A DNA stretch of 64,000 nt from Mycolicibacterium mageritense (GTDB lineage Bacteria > Actinomycetota > Actinomycetes > Mycobacteriales > Mycobacteriaceae): positions 4,092,001 to 4,156,000 of the forward strand of contig NZ_AP022567.1 of NCBI RefSeq assembly GCF_010727475.1, given 5' to 3'. Positions 1 through 8,592 of this stretch are shown here, in pieces. Made by a program: the position numbers and the translations under genes. The notes under the pieces were generated by a model. That model was not told the origin of the DNA and did no database searches. It saw nothing but the letters and a program-made list of their open reading frames with translations. Within the stretch, counting starts at the first letter, position 1. Every line of letters begins with the position of its first letter.

Positions 1-1609
1 AGTTCTCCCCGCCGACGATGATGTGCCCGGACTGGGCGGATTTCGCGCGCTCCGGGTAGGTCTCGTCGACCTGCGTGAAGCTGAACATCGCGAGCTTGGG
101 GATGTTGGAGCGGAACGGCAGGGCGCGGGCGCCCGCGGGTGAGATCTCGTCGGTCGAGATGTTGTCGCCGACTTTGAGCAGCACCGGTGCCTCGATGTCG
201 TCGGGCAACGGGGTCAGCTCGGGCAGGCTGGAGATGTTGGGGCCCTTGACCACTTCGACGGTGCGGGCCTGTTCGGGTTCGAGCGGAGCCACCAGCATCG
301 CGGTGTTGACACTGTGGTGTGCGGGCAGATTCAGCTCCGGATACTCGATCCCGTTGTCGGCGGCCCACTGCCGGGGATCGGTGATGACCCCCGTGATCGC
401 CGATGCCGCAGCGGTTTCCGGCGAGCACAGCCACACCGAGTCCTCCTTGGTGCCCGAGCGGCCCGGAAAGTTGCGCGGCATGGTCCGCAGTGAATTGCGG
501 CCGGTCGCCGGGGCCTGTCCCATGCCGATGCAGCCCATGCAGCCGGCCTGATGGATGCGCGCGCCGTTGATGACGAGTTCGGTCGTCGCGCCCATTTGGG
601 TCAGGTCGGTGAGGATCTCGCGCGAGGTGGGGTTGACGTCGAAGCTCACGTCGGGCGAGGTCTGACGGCCGTGCACCATGGCCGCCGCGATCGCGAAGTC
701 CCGCAACCCGGGATTGGCGCTCGACCCGATCACCACCTGGGCGACGGGCTCACCGGCGACCTCGCGCACCGGGACGACGTTGCCAGGCGACGACGGCTTG
801 GCGATCAGCGGTTCGAGTTGTGACAGATCGATGACCTCGTCGATGTCGTATTCGGCGCCGTCGTCGGCAATGAGTTCGATCCAGTCGTCGCCGCGGTCCT
901 CGGCGACCAGGAAATCGCGCACCGCGTCGTCGCTCGGGAACACCGTCGTGGTGGCGCCGAGTTCCGCGCCCATGTTGGCGATGACGTGACGGTCCATCGC
1001 CGAGAGGCCCGCCAGACCGGGGCCGTAATACTCCATGATCCGATTGACGCCGCCCTTGACGTCGTGGCGCCGCAACATCTCCAGAATGATGTCCTTTGCC
1101 GAACACCATTGCGGCAGTTCGCCTTCCAATCGGATGCCCCACACTGCGGGGGCCCGTAGGTGCAACGGTTCTCCGGCGATGGCCAGTGCCACCTCCAAGC
1201 CGCCGACGCCGATCGCGAGCATGCCGAGCGATCCGGCGGCCGGGGTATGGGAATCCGAACCCACCATCGTCTTGCCCGGCACTCCGAAGCGCTGCATGTG
1301 CGTCGGATGCGAAACCCCGTTGCCCGGTTTCGAGAACCACAAACCGAAATGCTCTGCGGCGGTCCGCAGGTACTCGTGATCTTCGGCGTTCTTCTCGTCG
1401 GTCTGCAGCAGGTTGTGGTCGACGTACTGGACGCTCACCTCGGTGCGGGCGCGGTCAAGCCCAAGCGCCTCCAGTTCCTGCATGACCAAGGTGCCTGTCG
1501 CGTCCTGCGTCAGGGTCTGATCGATCCGGATCGCCATCTCGTCTCCGGGTGCCATGGTCCCGGAGACGAGATGCGAACCGATCAACTTCTGCGTGACGCT
1601 CTGCGGCAT
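1..1609 (-). CDS. Aconitate hydratase (Aquifex-type, about 650 aa family), 3' end outside window
   Basis: Interconverts citrate and isocitrate, or a related hydroxy-acid substrate, with a [4Fe-4S] cluster in the cytosol. The 536 residues present begin MPQSVTQKL and include the aconitase motifs GSDSHTP near residue 117 and a cluster-ligand region QAGCMGCIGMG near residue 357. A swivel-domain start (NISTDEISPAGAR) follows before the window edge. The size pattern fits the short Aquifex-type aconitase rather than the roughly 940-residue AcnA. The ATG was chosen because the first conserved residues follow it directly; the ribosome site is weak (GGTAG). It lies 39 bp downstream of the SDR gene on the same strand and may be cotranscribed. 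The true substrate is an inference. Confidence 0.85.
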   Translation of the reverse strand, partial: MPQSVTQKLIGSHLVSGTMAPGDEMAIRIDQTLTQDATGTLVMQELEALGLDRARTEVSVQYVDHNLLQTDEKNAEDHEYLRTAAEHFGLWFSKPGNGVSHPTHMQRFGVPGKTMVGSDSHTPAAGSLGMLAIGVGGLEVALAIAGEPLHLRAPAVWGIRLEGELPQWCSAKDIILEMLRRHDVKGGVNRIMEYYGPGLAGLSAMDRHVIANMGAELGATTTVFPSDDAVRDFLVAEDRGDDWIELIADDGAEYDIDEVIDLSQLEPLIAKPSSPGNVVPVREVAGEPVAQVVIGSSANPGLRDFAIAAAMVHGRQTSPDVSFDVNPTSREILTDLTQMGATTELVINGARIHQAGCMGCIGMGQAPATGRNSLRTMPRNFPGRSGTKEDSVWLCSPETAAASAITGVITDPRQWAADNGIEYPELNLPAHHSVNTAMLVAPLEPEQARTVEVVKGPNISSLPELTPLPDDIEAPVLLKVGDNISTDEISPAGARALPFRSNIPKLAMFSFTQVDETYPERAKSAQSGHIIVGGEN

Positions 1610-1648
1610 CTACCCAGCGTTCCCCGGCAGGTGCCTGATGAAACGCCG

Positions 1649-2473
1649 TCAGCCCTGCGCCTCGACCGACACCGGCTGCCATTGCTCCCAGGTCTTGAGC
1701 CGGTTCTCGTAGTCGGCCTTGGCCAGCTGCAGCGGCAGTTCGCCGAAGAACACCCGCAGCGGTGGGTTCTCGGCGTCGACGATCTTGAGTACGGCCGCAG
1801 CCGACGCCTTCGGGTCGCCCGATTTCGCCGACCGCTGCGCGCGTGCCCGGTCGGCGGCCTCGTGTGCCTCGGCGTAGTCCGGCAGTGGTGTCGCGCGTTT
1901 GGCCGAGGCACCGGCCCAGTCGGTCGAGAAGCCACCCGGCTCGATCAGCGTCACGTGCACACCGAACGGTGCGACCTCGGCGGCCAGCGACTGCGAAAGC
2001 CCTTCCAGCGCCCACTTGGAGGCGTGGTACATCCCGAGGTTCTGGAACGCGACGATGCCGCCGATCGACGACACCTGCAGGATGTGTCCGCTGCGTTGCG
2101 CACGCAGATAGGGCAGTGCAGCCTGGGTTATCCACAGAGCACCGAAGACATTGGTCTCGATCTGATCGCGCGCCTCGGCCTCCGAGAGTTCCTCGACGAA
2201 CCCGAACTGGCCGTAGCCCGCGTTGTTGACCACGATGTCCAGCCGCCCGAAATGATCGTGGGCCTGCTTGACCGCGGCGAAGTCCGCCTCCCGGCCGGTG
2301 ACGTCCAGCTTGAGCGCCAGCAGCGCGTCGCCGTACTTCTCGCCCAGGTCCGCCAGAGTCGCGGTGTCACGTGCCGTCGCGGCCACCTTGTCACCGCGCT
2401 CCAGGGCCGCGATTGTCCATTCCCGGCCGAAACCACGCGACGCACCGGTGATGAACCACACTTTTCCACTCAT
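1649..2473 (-). CDS. Short-chain dehydrogenase/reductase (SDR)
   Basis: A classical SDR of 274 aa, an NAD(P)-dependent oxidoreductase of unknown substrate. It shows the glycine-rich TGASRGFG motif near residue 8, the NNAG motif near residue 83, and the catalytic pair in YHASK with an upstream VSSIGG serine. The ATG was chosen because AGGAGGG lies just upstream. It is divergent from menG across 106 bp and upstream of the aconitase gene on the same strand. Nothing in the sequence fixes the substrate. Confidence 0.85.
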   Translation of the reverse strand: MSGKVWFITGASRGFGREWTIAALERGDKVAATARDTATLADLGEKYGDALLALKLDVTGREADFAAVKQAHDHFGRLDIVVNNAGYGQFGFVEELSEAEARDQIETNVFGALWITQAALPYLRAQRSGHILQVSSIGGIVAFQNLGMYHASKWALEGLSQSLAAEVAPFGVHVTLIEPGGFSTDWAGASAKRATPLPDYAEAHEAADRARAQRSAKSGDPKASAAAVLKIVDAENPPLRVFFGELPLQLAKADYENRLKTWEQWQPVSVEAQG

Positions 2474-2579
2474 GCTCAACCCTCCTACGTATCGATTCGA
2501 CGGTTTCAAGCCTCGTCACGCTGCGGCCATTCCCGCGGCCAGGAAGTTCACAGGGAGCGCGCCGGGTAGCGTCAGCGGC

Positions 2580-3269
2580 GTGAACCGGGCAACGCTGGAG
2601 AAGAATCCGCGGGACGTGGCGTCGATGTTCGACGGTGTGGCGCGGCGCTACGACCTGACCAACACCGTGTTGTCGCTGGGCCAGGACCGCTTCTGGCGTC
2701 GCGAAACCCGCGCAGCGCTGGGCATCGGGCCCGGTGACTCCGTGCTCGACCTGGCGGCGGGCACCGCGGTGTCGACCGTCGAGCTCTCGCGCTCGGGCGC
2801 CTGGTGCGTGGCCGCCGACTTCTCGGTCGGCATGCTGGCCGCGGGCGCCGGACGCGACGTACCGAAGGTCGCCGGCGACGCGACCAAGCTGCCGTTCGCC
2901 GACGGGGTGTTCGACGCCGTCACCATCAGCTTCGGACTGCGCAACGTCGTCGATCACGTCGCGGGGCTGCGAGAGATGGCCCGGGTCACGCGGCCCGGTG
3001 GCCGGCTGGTGGTGTGCGAGTTCTCGACGCCCACCAATCGACCGTTCGCGACGCTCTACAAGGAGTATCTGATGCAGGCGCTGCCGCGGATGGCCACCGC
3101 CGTGTCGAGCAATCCCGAGGCCTACGTCTACCTTGCCGAGTCGATCCGGGCCTGGCCCGACCAGGCCGGGCTGGCCCGCCAGATCGGCGCGGCCGGCTGG
3201 TCAAAAGTGCGGTGGCGCAACCTGACCGGCGGCATCGTCGCCTTGCACGCGGCGACCAAGCCGGAGTAG
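2580..3269 (+). CDS. menG: Demethylmenaquinone methyltransferase
   Basis: SAM-dependent methylation of demethylmenaquinone, the last step of menaquinone synthesis, at the inner membrane face. The 229-aa protein has the UbiE/MenG pattern: MFDGVARRYDLTN near the N-terminus, the SAM site VLDLAAGTA, and NVVDHVAGLREMARVTRPGG. Start is GTG (VNRATLEKNPRDV), which gives the normal family length. It sits near menJ and grcC1, which act on the menaquinone tail, so the neighbourhood supports the call. Its last 28 bases are imperfectly repeated at 3991-4017, beyond the next gene. Confidence 0.93.
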   Translation: MNRATLEKNPRDVASMFDGVARRYDLTNTVLSLGQDRFWRRETRAALGIGPGDSVLDLAAGTAVSTVELSRSGAWCVAADFSVGMLAAGAGRDVPKVAGDATKLPFADGVFDAVTISFGLRNVVDHVAGLREMARVTRPGGRLVVCEFSTPTNRPFATLYKEYLMQALPRMATAVSSNPEAYVYLAESIRAWPDQAGLARQIGAAGWSKVRWRNLTGGIVALHAATKPE

Positions 3270-4017
3270 TTCAGGCTCTACCTCACGCTGGGCGCGCCCC
3301 GTCGGTCGCAATGGGGTACCCGACTACCTCAGTGAATCGGGCTCAAGCGCCCTAGTGTTCGATCACGGCGCACACGCAGACCGGTCAACCCGGTACTGCC
3401 GGGGGTGTCGGGGAGAACACGACAACTGCGGCGGCCAGGGTCTGGTCGCCGTCTGCGAGGGGAGACAATCATGCCTGGAATTTTCATGCCGGAATCGCTT
3501 GAGCCGGAAGAACTTCTGAACGTGCCGGTGGCAAGTAGCGGCACCTTGTGCCGGGTGGTGTCCGGGTACGCGAATTTCTTCGACAAGAGCATCACCAACG
3601 TCTACGGCGCACCGATCGGCCTTGAGCCGCTGCCCGGCGACAATGTCCTGCAGCCTCTACCGCTGACCGGTGACATCTATCCAGACGATGAAGACAAGAA
3701 ATGGACGCCGTACGAGGTACACATGGTTGTCGGTCCCGCGTGGAACGCCGTGCGGGATGTGTCACCGATTGTCAGCGTGGCCGGATTCTCCTTCCGGGAC
3801 AATGACTCAGCGGACGCGTCTGGTACCGAGATCCGCGGATGCACATGGGACACCGTCGGTCTCACCGGAGATCAAAGCAACCTGGAACGCATTCGCCTCA
3901 AGGTCGACCTACGGCTGTGTGGCGGAAACCAGTACGCCGTCATCAAACTCGGCTACCACTTTGTCGCCGTGGGCAGATAGGCCCAGCAATCCTTGCACGC
4001 GGCTACGAAGCCGAGTG
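3241..4017. repeat. Imperfect direct repeat of the menG 3' end flanking the orphan gene
   Basis: The 3' end of menG (3241-3268) begins CCTTGCACGCGG. A close copy stands at 3991-4017, beyond the orphan gene, also beginning CCTTGCACGCGG and ending AAGCCGAGT. About 24 of 28 positions match, with one single-base gap. Sequence upstream of each copy is unrelated. This looks like an attachment-site style duplication around a short insert, or the remnant of a second menG-like tail. No integrase lies inside the segment. Confidence 0.5.
3471..3980 (+). CDS. Orphan protein of unknown function (169 aa)
   Basis: I do not recognise this family. The 169-aa protein starts at an ATG preceded by GAGGGGAG. It has no signal peptide or membrane segment, is acidic, and contains many aromatic and beta-prone stretches (KKWTPYEVHMVVGPAWNAV, LRLCGGNQYAVIKLGYHF), so a small all-beta fold is plausible. 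Codon use is less GC-biased than in neighbouring genes, and it is flanked by the menG 3' end and an imperfect copy of it, which suggests acquired DNA. The neighbouring 13E12 gene and insertion sequence also mark this stretch as accessory. Confidence 0.6.
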   Translation: MPGIFMPESLEPEELLNVPVASSGTLCRVVSGYANFFDKSITNVYGAPIGLEPLPGDNVLQPLPLTGDIYPDDEDKKWTPYEVHMVVGPAWNAVRDVSPIVSVAGFSFRDNDSADASGTEIRGCTWDTVGLTGDQSNLERIRLKVDLRLCGGNQYAVIKLGYHFVAVGR

Positions 4018-4038
4018 ATTTGGCGACCGCAGGCCGGG

Positions 4039-5457
4039 TCAGAAGGGTGGGGGTTCGGCGTGGTCGGTGAGCCATTGTTGGTGTTGGCGTTGTTGTTCGG
4101 CGAGTTGTTCGTTGAGTGCGTGGCGGAGCCGGCGTTCGGCGGCGATGCGTTGGGCGGTGTCGTGGTCGCGGGTTTGGCGGCGTCTGGGCATCATGACGGC
4201 TTTGTGGGGGCCGGGTTCCTGCGGGGCGGGCAGGTCGAGTGTCCCGGTGGGCTGCCCCAGGACCGGGAATAGGACCGCGCCGTGGGCGTCGGTGCTGTAG
4301 AGGTGCCCGGTGGGGGTGGTGAATTCCACGGTGCCGTCCGGGTGTTGACGATCCCACCAACCCTGGCAGAACGTCTTGACCAGGTGGTGAAGGGTGCAGT
4401 AGAGCTTGGTGTTCGACGGATGCGTCGGCCCCACCGGATACGGCGTGGTGTGATCAATCTCGGTGTGCGTGGCGGGTTGGTCGCAGCCCGGGAACCGGCA
4501 CGTCAGATCACGCCAGTGCACGAAATCCCGTAACGCCGCCGAGGGCCGGTACCGGGGCTCGGCCGTGTCCTGCGGGATCACGACGGGCTTGATCGTGGCG
4601 GTCGTGGCCGCCGCCCGCACGGTCTCGGCGGGCTGGATGCCGAACCCGGGTAGGTAGCCGGGATCGTTACTGGTGCCGTCGAGGGTGGACTGGTTGGCCA
4701 ACACATGGATCACCACATCGGCGGCGCGGTGCTTGTCGGCCACCGCCGGGCAGTCGGGTAGCCCGCACTGGCAGTCCAGCCAGGGGCGGCCACGGCCCAG
4801 CGCGCCGATGGCGTCGGTGCGGCGCTGCATCCCGGTGCGGGGATCCTGATCGCAGACGGTGGCGGCGATGGTGATCAGGCGTTGTTCGAACGCGGCGGCA
4901 TCTAGGGCATCCAGCCGGGCCCAGATCCCGGCCATGCCGGGTTCGGTGGGGGCGATCTCCACATACCGGCCGTCCGCGACCTCTGGGGGTACGCGCACGG
5001 CGTCGGGGTCGTGTTTGGCGATCCACTGATCGATTCGGTCCCGCAGCTTGGGTTCGGACAGGCGCATCCATTTGTCGCAGTGCCGGGCCATCGCCGCGTC
5101 CAACCCGGGCCAGGCCTCATCGGTGACGTTGGGGGTGCGGTGCAGGATCATCTCCATCACCCGCCAGTCGATGTCCCCGGCGGCGAAGCGGGCCGCCACC
5201 GCCGGCATCTTGCGCAACGCGCGGGCATGGCGGATCTGCGTGGCCGCCCGCGCACGGCTGATCCGCAACGCCGCCGACACTTCGGCGGCGACTTCTTCGA
5301 ACGGGTCGACCCGCCAGAACACGGTCTGCGCCAACTCCACGGTGCGCCGGGCGTCGAGTCGGCCGATCTGGTCCAGGCGGGCGGCGATCGCGGCGGATTC
5401 GGCCCGCCAGGCCGCGCTCATCCCGTCGATGAACTCCGCACCCGACCGATCGAACAT
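4039..5457 (-). CDS. 13E12 repeat family protein (DUF222 with HNH endonuclease domain)
   Basis: A 472-aa member of the actinobacterial 13E12 family: N-terminal DUF222 helices (FIDGMSAAWRAESAAIAARLDQ) and a C-terminal HNH nuclease module around residue 340 (CRFPGCDQPATHTEIDH, then CTLHHLVK). The protein is presumed to be a DNA nuclease; the role of the family is unclear. The start MFDRSG is typical. A near-palindromic LexA-type box overlaps the start codon, which fits reports that several 13E12 genes belong to the mycobacterial SOS regulon. An insertion sequence begins about 30 bp upstream of the start and has probably displaced the native promoter. Confidence 0.88.
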   Translation of the reverse strand: MFDRSGAEFIDGMSAAWRAESAAIAARLDQIGRLDARRTVELAQTVFWRVDPFEEVAAEVSAALRISRARAATQIRHARALRKMPAVAARFAAGDIDWRVMEMILHRTPNVTDEAWPGLDAAMARHCDKWMRLSEPKLRDRIDQWIAKHDPDAVRVPPEVADGRYVEIAPTEPGMAGIWARLDALDAAAFEQRLITIAATVCDQDPRTGMQRRTDAIGALGRGRPWLDCQCGLPDCPAVADKHRAADVVIHVLANQSTLDGTSNDPGYLPGFGIQPAETVRAAATTATIKPVVIPQDTAEPRYRPSAALRDFVHWRDLTCRFPGCDQPATHTEIDHTTPYPVGPTHPSNTKLYCTLHHLVKTFCQGWWDRQHPDGTVEFTTPTGHLYSTDAHGAVLFPVLGQPTGTLDLPAPQEPGPHKAVMMPRRRQTRDHDTAQRIAAERRLRHALNEQLAEQQRQHQQWLTDHAEPPPF

Positions 5458-5465
5458 ACGTGCGA
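5450..5465. promoter_or_regulatory. Near-consensus LexA (SOS) box over the start codon of the 13E12 gene
   Basis: TCGAACATACGTGCGA matches the mycobacterial SOS box TCGAAC-N4-GTTCGA at 11 of 12 defined positions. It covers the ATG of the 13E12 gene, so bound LexA could block transcription or initiation. Confidence 0.6.
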
Positions 5466-5485
5466 TTCTACCGATCCGCACTGAC

Positions 5486-6807
5486 CGCGTTGACTCGTCA
5501 AAAATGCGCGTGAATGGGTGATTCGTTGCCTCATTGAAAATGCGCGCGTAAGCCCAAACGATGGGGTTGACGTTGGCCGAACGCAGAGCCGTGACGGAGA
5601 CGACCGCAGTCCGTTACCAGTTGGCGAGCAAGGGCGGTAAGGGGCGGATTCTCGATGAGCTGTGTGCCAATACCGGGTGGCATCGCAGTCATGCCCGCAA
5701 GGCGCTCAAAGCCGCATCGGGGCCCAAAGTCGTTACGCCGCGGCGCGAGCGGCCGGTGAAGTATGGACCAGAGGTCATCGCGGCACTGACGGTGTGCTGG
5801 ACGGTGCTCGGGATGCCGGCTGGTAAGCGTCTGGCGCCGATGCTCGCTGAATTGGTGGCCGTGCTGCGCCATTTCCGGGAGCTGGACATCGATGAGGGCA
5901 CCGCTGAGTTGTTGGTGTCGATGTCGGCGGCCACTATCGATCGTCGCTTGGCCGGTGAGCGCGCCAAACTCCGGCCGCGGGGGCGCGTGGGTACGAAACC
6001 GGGATCGCTGCTCAAAAGTCAGATCCCGGTGCGTACCTGGGCCGAATGGCAGGACGCCCGGCCGGGATTCGTCGAGATCGACTCGGTCTGGCACGATGGC
6101 GGCATCCGGGGCGGAGGTCATGCCTCGACCTTGACGGTCACCGACATCGCCACCGGTTGGACCGAGAACCGTTCCATGCCTGAGCGGACCGGCAAATGCG
6201 TGAAGGCCGCCCTTGACGACATCGCCCGTGCGATGCCCTTTCCGATTCTGGGTGTGGACTGCGATAACGGATCAGAGTTCATCAATGACGACCTGCTCAC
6301 GTGGTGTGAGAACCGCAAGATCACCTTTACCCGATCACGGCCGGGCAATAAGAACGACGGCTGTCATGTCGAGCAGAAGAACTGGTCGGTGGTGCGCATG
6401 TTGGTGGGCTATTACCGCTACGACACCGCCGCAGAGGTGTTGTTGCTCAACGAGATCTGGCGGCTACAGTCCACGTTGACCAACTTTTTCTATCCGCAGC
6501 AGAAGCTGGTATCCAAGGTCCGCAACGGAGCCAAAGTCTGCAAGAAGCACGACGAGGCCGCCACTCCCTTTCATCGCGCGATCGATCACTCTGACATGAC
6601 CGTGGAACGCATCGTGGCGATGACCCGCGCCTACTCGTTGATCAATCCCGCCGCCACCGGACGCCAGGTGCAAGCCCTGACCGCGCAACTGTTCACCCTC
6701 GCCACCACCAAGGCCAGCGCTACCGCCCAACCCCAGATCAACAAGCGCGCACGATTACGTGAGGCAACGAATGCCTCTACGCGCGCATCTTGACATGAGG
6801 CAACAGG
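5486..6807 (+). mobile_element. Complete DDE insertion sequence with 5-bp target duplication
   Basis: About 1.32 kb. The termini are imperfect inverted repeats built from a doubled motif. GTTGCCTCA...ATGCGCGCGTA occurs at 5525-5550 and, inverted, at 6778-6804, with weaker outer and inner copies at 5489-5510 (GTTGACTC...AAATGCGCG) and 6745-6768. Aligning the two ends gives roughly 50 matching positions. The pentamer CTGAC lies directly outside each end (5481-5485 and 6808-6812). One transposase gene fills the element. Family not fixed; the rve-type catalytic core suggests the IS481/ISNCY neighbourhood. Confidence 0.82.
5561..6793 (+). CDS. Transposase with integrase (rve) catalytic core
   Basis: A 410-aa transposase. 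Residues 1-60 form a helix-turn-helix type DNA-binding segment (GRILDELCANTGWHRSHARK). The DDE core follows: Asp in FVEIDSVWHDGG, Asp in ILGVDCDNGSEF and Glu in CHVEQKNW. The C-terminus is rich in basic residues. The stop codon lies within the right terminal repeat, so the gene fills the whole element. The reading frame is intact and the catalytic residues are present, so the element may still be active. Confidence 0.88.
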   Translation: MGLTLAERRAVTETTAVRYQLASKGGKGRILDELCANTGWHRSHARKALKAASGPKVVTPRRERPVKYGPEVIAALTVCWTVLGMPAGKRLAPMLAELVAVLRHFRELDIDEGTAELLVSMSAATIDRRLAGERAKLRPRGRVGTKPGSLLKSQIPVRTWAEWQDARPGFVEIDSVWHDGGIRGGGHASTLTVTDIATGWTENRSMPERTGKCVKAALDDIARAMPFPILGVDCDNGSEFINDDLLTWCENRKITFTRSRPGNKNDGCHVEQKNWSVVRMLVGYYRYDTAAEVLLLNEIWRLQSTLTNFFYPQQKLVSKVRNGAKVCKKHDEAATPFHRAIDHSDMTVERIVAMTRAYSLINPAATGRQVQALTAQLFTLATTKASATAQPQINKRARLREATNASTRAS

Positions 6808-7021
6808 CTGACAATCTCGCAGGTCAGCACGCTGGCTGGGGATGAAAACCAATCTGGGGAGAACTTCTGAGAGGCGCGGGTTCCGGTGAAGTACCTGCCC
6901 ATCCGCGTGTGGAGCGTGTCACATTCCAACATGTGCGCCGTCATTGATAACGCGGTCTGTACTGGTGTAAATGCGACTTTTTGTGACGTGCCGTCGGCGC
7001 CATAGCGTGTCGGATGCTGGC

Positions 7022-7034
7022 GAAAATGATTCTC
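7022..7034. promoter_or_regulatory. Zur-type operator upstream of the CobW GTPase gene
   Basis: GAAAATGATTCTC is a near-palindrome around a central G (five of six arm positions pair), 20 bp before the CobW start. It resembles the AT-rich TGAAAAT-N-ATTTTCA type boxes bound by mycobacterial Zur (FurB). Zinc regulation is inferred. Confidence 0.55.
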
Positions 7035-7054
7035 AATAACCCTACGATGGCCGC

Positions 7055-8047
7055 ATGACGGGATCGGTGCCCGTGCTGGCGATAGCGGGATACCTCGGCG
7101 CGGGAAAGACGACGCTGCTCAACCATCTGCTGCGCAACAGTCGCGGCGTGCGCATCGGCGCGTTGGTCAACGACTTCGGCGCGGTGAACATCGACGCGAT
7201 GTTGGTGGCCGGACAGGTCGACGCGATGGCGTCGCTGTCCAACGGCTGCATCTGCTGCGCGGTCGATGCCGACGAGGCGGGCGAGATGCTCGGCAAGCTT
7301 GCGGGCGTCAAACCTCGGCTGGATCTGATCGTGGTCGAGGCCAGCGGGCTCGCCGAGCCGGCTGCGTTGGCGCGCACCATCGCCACGGCCGACGACAAGC
7401 GCTTCCACTACGCCGGTCTGGTGCTCGTGGTGGACGCGGTCGAATCCGCGCACGCCGACCTCGGCCACGCGGCGCGCGTCGCTGATCTAGTGGTCCTCAA
7501 CAAGGCGGACCGGGTGGGAAGCGACGAACTGGAGGTGTTGCGGGACAAGGTCTTCACGGTCAACCCGCGGGTTGCGGTGCTGCCCACCGAGTTCGGCCGC
7601 ATCGATCCCGAGCTGCTGATCGATCCGCCGGCCCGCGCGGAAACGGCCGGCCAGCTCAGCCTCGACGAAATGCTGTGGGAAACACACGAACACGACCATC
7701 ACGAGCACGCGTCGTATCAGAGTGTCGAGTTCGCGTCCGATGTCCCGCTGCACCCCCGACGGTTGATGGGCTTCCTGCAGGACCGGCCTGCCGGGCTGTA
7801 CCGGGCCAAGGGGTTCGTCGACTTCGGCGCCGTCGGGTCCGGGCGGAAGTTCGTGATGCAGCTCGTCGGCAGTTCGCTGCGCTTCGAACGGCAGCGGTGG
7901 GCCAAGGACGAGCCCCGGCGCAGCACGCTGGTGCTGATCGGTTCGGGCATGAGCCCCGAGAGCGTCACGGGCGCGCTGCATGCCTGTGCCGATGCCGAAC
8001 CGGCAGACGATCAGGCGATGCTGGGCGTGCTGCGCTATCTCGACTGA
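7055..8047 (+). CDS. CobW/COG0523 GTPase, probable zinc metallochaperone
   Basis: A 330-aa P-loop GTPase of the CobW/Nha/ZNG1 group, thought to hand metal (here probably zinc) to client proteins. Walker A is GYLGAGKTT near residue 12; the metal-binding CxCC motif is SNGCICC near residue 65; the base-recognition motif is LNKAD near residue 148. A histidine-rich loop HEHDHHEH sits near residue 210, before the C-terminal domain (LHPRRLMGFL). The start ATG is 20 bp after a Zur-like box, which supports a zinc-starvation role. TspO follows on the same strand after about 40 bp. Confidence 0.88.
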   Translation: MTGSVPVLAIAGYLGAGKTTLLNHLLRNSRGVRIGALVNDFGAVNIDAMLVAGQVDAMASLSNGCICCAVDADEAGEMLGKLAGVKPRLDLIVVEASGLAEPAALARTIATADDKRFHYAGLVLVVDAVESAHADLGHAARVADLVVLNKADRVGSDELEVLRDKVFTVNPRVAVLPTEFGRIDPELLIDPPARAETAGQLSLDEMLWETHEHDHHEHASYQSVEFASDVPLHPRRLMGFLQDRPAGLYRAKGFVDFGAVGSGRKFVMQLVGSSLRFERQRWAKDEPRRSTLVLIGSGMSPESVTGALHACADAEPADDQAMLGVLRYLD

Positions 8048-8088
8048 CCGCAGGTGTCAGCGGATCTGACGATGGGTATGAACGGACC

Positions 8089-8592
8089 ATGCGACCGATC
8101 ACCCTGACCAAGACCGCTGCCGCAACGCTGGCCACCGCACTCGTCGGCGGCCTCGCGAGCCGTCCGGCGGCATCGCCGTGGTACGCAGCGCTGCGCAAGC
8201 CGTCGTTTCAGCCGCCCCGCCAAGCCTTTCCGGTGGTCTGGCCGCTGCTCTACACCGATATCGCCGTGACCTCGGCGGCAACGCTGGAGGAGCTGCACGC
8301 CGAGAACCGCAGCGATGAGGCTCGCGCATTCGGCACGGCGCTGGCGGCCAATCTGGTCATGAACGCCGGCTGGTCGTGGATCTTCTTCTCGCAGAAGCGG
8401 CTTGGGGCGGCGGCGGTCGCCGCGGCAGCGCTGACGGTCAGCAGTGCGGATCTCACGCGTCGCGTCGGAAAGGCCGCTCCGGGTCGCGGTGCAGCACTGG
8501 CCCCGTACCCGTTGTGGTGCGCTTTCGCGACCCTGCTGTCCACCCGCATCTGGATGCTGAACCGGGGGCGTCAGCTGAACGGTTTGCGCTGA
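8089..8592 (+). CDS. tspO: TspO/MBR family membrane protein
   Basis: A 167-aa integral membrane protein of the tryptophan-rich sensory protein family, which binds porphyrins and related ligands. It has the family signature WYAALRKPSFQPP near residue 31, then VVWPLLYTDIAV, and NAGWSWIFFSQ around residue 92. Four to five membrane segments are visible. The start has no clear ribosome site. Its 3' end overlaps the convergent menJ gene by 22 bp. The ligand is not deducible from sequence. Confidence 0.88.
   Translation: MRPITLTKTAAATLATALVGGLASRPAASPWYAALRKPSFQPPRQAFPVVWPLLYTDIAVTSAATLEELHAENRSDEARAFGTALAANLVMNAGWSWIFFSQKRLGAAAVAAAALTVSSADLTRRVGKAAPGRGAALAPYPLWCAFATLLSTRIWMLNRGRQLNGLR

Larger units (their letters stand above)
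5481..6812. repeat. Target-site duplication CTGAC around the insertion sequence
   Basis: CTGAC at 5481-5485 and at 6808-6812, each three bases from the recognisable GTTG terminal motif. Five bases can recur by chance, but the symmetric placement supports a duplication. Confidence 0.55.
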
